A stretch of DNA of 6,151 bases from Armatimonadota bacterium (GTDB lineage: Bacteria > Armatimonadota > Zipacnadia > Zipacnadales > JABUFB01). The stretch is taken from the NCBI GenBank assembly GCA_018056145.1, contig JAGPGE010000376.1, positions 1 through 6,151 of the forward strand, read 5' to 3'. Made by a program: the position numbers and the translations under genes. Shown piece after piece: positions 5,361-6,151 of the stretch. The notes under the pieces are model-generated. The model saw only the letters and a list, made by a program, of their open reading frames with translations. It had not been told where the DNA came from and made no database searches. The first letter of the stretch is position 1. Each line of letters begins with the position of its first letter.

Positions 5361-6151
5361 ATGATCCAAAGTTGCATGGTATGCGGCGGCACCAGTATGC
5401 GCTACTGGGACACCCACAAGGGCATCGATGTGTTCATCTGCGAGGGTTGTGGCCATGGGGTGTCCGATATGCCGCCCGGCCTGTCGGACGAAGCGGGCGA
5501 GATTTATGACGGCGAGTACTACGCCGCGATGAGCTACGACCGGAAGTGGCGGTTCCGGGTGGGTCGCGCTGCTCGTTGGATGCGCTACATGATGGAACTG
5601 CGGCGCCCGCCGGGCCATTCCCTGGACATCGGCTGCTCCCTGGGCTACTACATGGCGGCTGCTCAGCGGCTGGGTTGGACCCCCCACGGCACCGACATAT
5701 CCCAGCACGCGCTGCAGGTGAGCCGGGAGCGCGGCATGGATGTTTTCTACTCCACGCACCCGGACGAATTCCCGAAAGACCTGCCGCCGCTGGATATCGT
5801 CACCGCGGCGCAGGTGGTCGAACACTTCCCCGACCCCATCGACTACCTGATGGCGCTCAAGGCCAAGATGGCGCCCGGCGGCCTGATCTACATCCAGATA
5901 CCGAACTTCATGAAGCTCATCCGGCAGGGGCCCCAGGCGCCGTACGTAGGCCCGCCCGAACACGTTCACTTCTTTACGCTCGACACGGCGCACGCCGCCC
6001 TGGAAAAGGCCGGTTGGGAACTGGTCCGCCCGCCCATCATCCGCCCGTCCACCATCGGCTGGCGCCTGTGGATGTGGATACCTGAGCTCATCTACGAGAT
6101 GCCCCGGGAGATCATCCGCGAACCGATCACCCGCAATGGGAAGCTGTCCAA
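5361..6151 (+). CDS. Class I SAM-dependent methyltransferase with N-terminal zinc ribbon, 3' end outside window
   Basis: 263 residues are visible and the frame is open to the window edge with no stop. The N-terminus has a four-Cys zinc-ribbon pattern: C5-x2-C8 and C27-x2-C30. It is followed by YDGEYY (49-54), which in this family precedes the methyltransferase core. The SAM-binding motif I is LDIGCSLGYYM (88-98), with Ser-Leu where Gly-Thr or Ala-Thr is more usual. Asp112 in GTDIS is the expected ribose-binding acid. AAQVVEHFPDP (149-159) is the post-I/motif II region, APGGLIYIQIPN (171-182) is motif III, and PPEHVHFFT (198-206) is the familiar C-terminal PEH-xx-F element. Family members are commonly around 290-320 residues, so perhaps 30-60 are missing. 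They occur often in surface-polysaccharide and secondary-metabolite loci, but the acceptor cannot be told from sequence. It is 42 nt downstream of the exporter and probably in the same transcript. Confidence 0.92.
   Translation, partial: MIQSCMVCGGTSMRYWDTHKGIDVFICEGCGHGVSDMPPGLSDEAGEIYDGEYYAAMSYDRKWRFRVGRAARWMRYMMELRRPPGHSLDIGCSLGYYMAAAQRLGWTPHGTDISQHALQVSRERGMDVFYSTHPDEFPKDLPPLDIVTAAQVVEHFPDPIDYLMALKAKMAPGGLIYIQIPNFMKLIRQGPQAPYVGPPEHVHFFTLDTAHAALEKAGWELVRPPIIRPSTIGWRLWMWIPELIYEMPREIIREPITRNGKLS

Noticed and set aside
5259..5993. 244-codon open frame on the - strand
   Set aside because: It lies antisense to the end of the exporter and most of the methyltransferase, both of which have clear family motifs. 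It is an artefact of GC-rich codon use.

Overview
The window is a GC-rich stretch of bacterial chromosome with every recognisable gene on the + strand. It holds four complete genes and one that runs off the right edge. There are no tRNA or rRNA genes, no insertion sequence, no CRISPR array and no phage genes. GTG starts next to good Shine-Dalgarno sequences, a standard half-size ABC exporter and several GC-rich intergenic hairpins point to a free-living bacterium from a poorly cultured high-GC lineage. An Armatimonadota- or Planctomycetota-like source is my guess from the style of the proteins and of the intergenic hairpins; nothing here proves it.

Layout. Positions 1-273 have no convincing gene. 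They carry nested GC-rich inverted repeats (7-61, 86-124, 137-151) and a perfect 17-nt palindrome (228-244). A protein of about 330 residues follows (274-1269). It looks like a papain-like/C39-type fold related to BtrH-N-terminal proteins, lacks the obvious catalytic Cys and His, and has a helical C-terminal domain. A 100-bp gap (1270-1369) contains a possible sigma70-type promoter and two more palindromes. It leads into an AIM24-family beta-sandwich protein (1370-2038), an exported protein with two copies of an unnamed domain (2081-3355), an ABC exporter half-transporter with a complete set of nucleotide-binding motifs (3408-5318), and a zinc-ribbon class I methyltransferase cut by the window end (5361-6151).

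The last four genes are separated by only about 42-52 bp, each has its own ribosome binding site, and no clear intrinsic terminator lies between them. They could form one transcription unit starting in the 1270-1369 gap. A common envelope theme (exported protein, membrane exporter, methyltransferase of the kind often found in glycan or small-molecule modification loci) is an inference from neighbourhood only.

The least-described items are the exported two-domain protein, in which the W and YD landmarks of both copies are spaced identically, and the similar CGCGT/ACGCG palindromes upstream of the first two genes. I found no clear evidence for a complete novel system such as a defence island or a retroelement.
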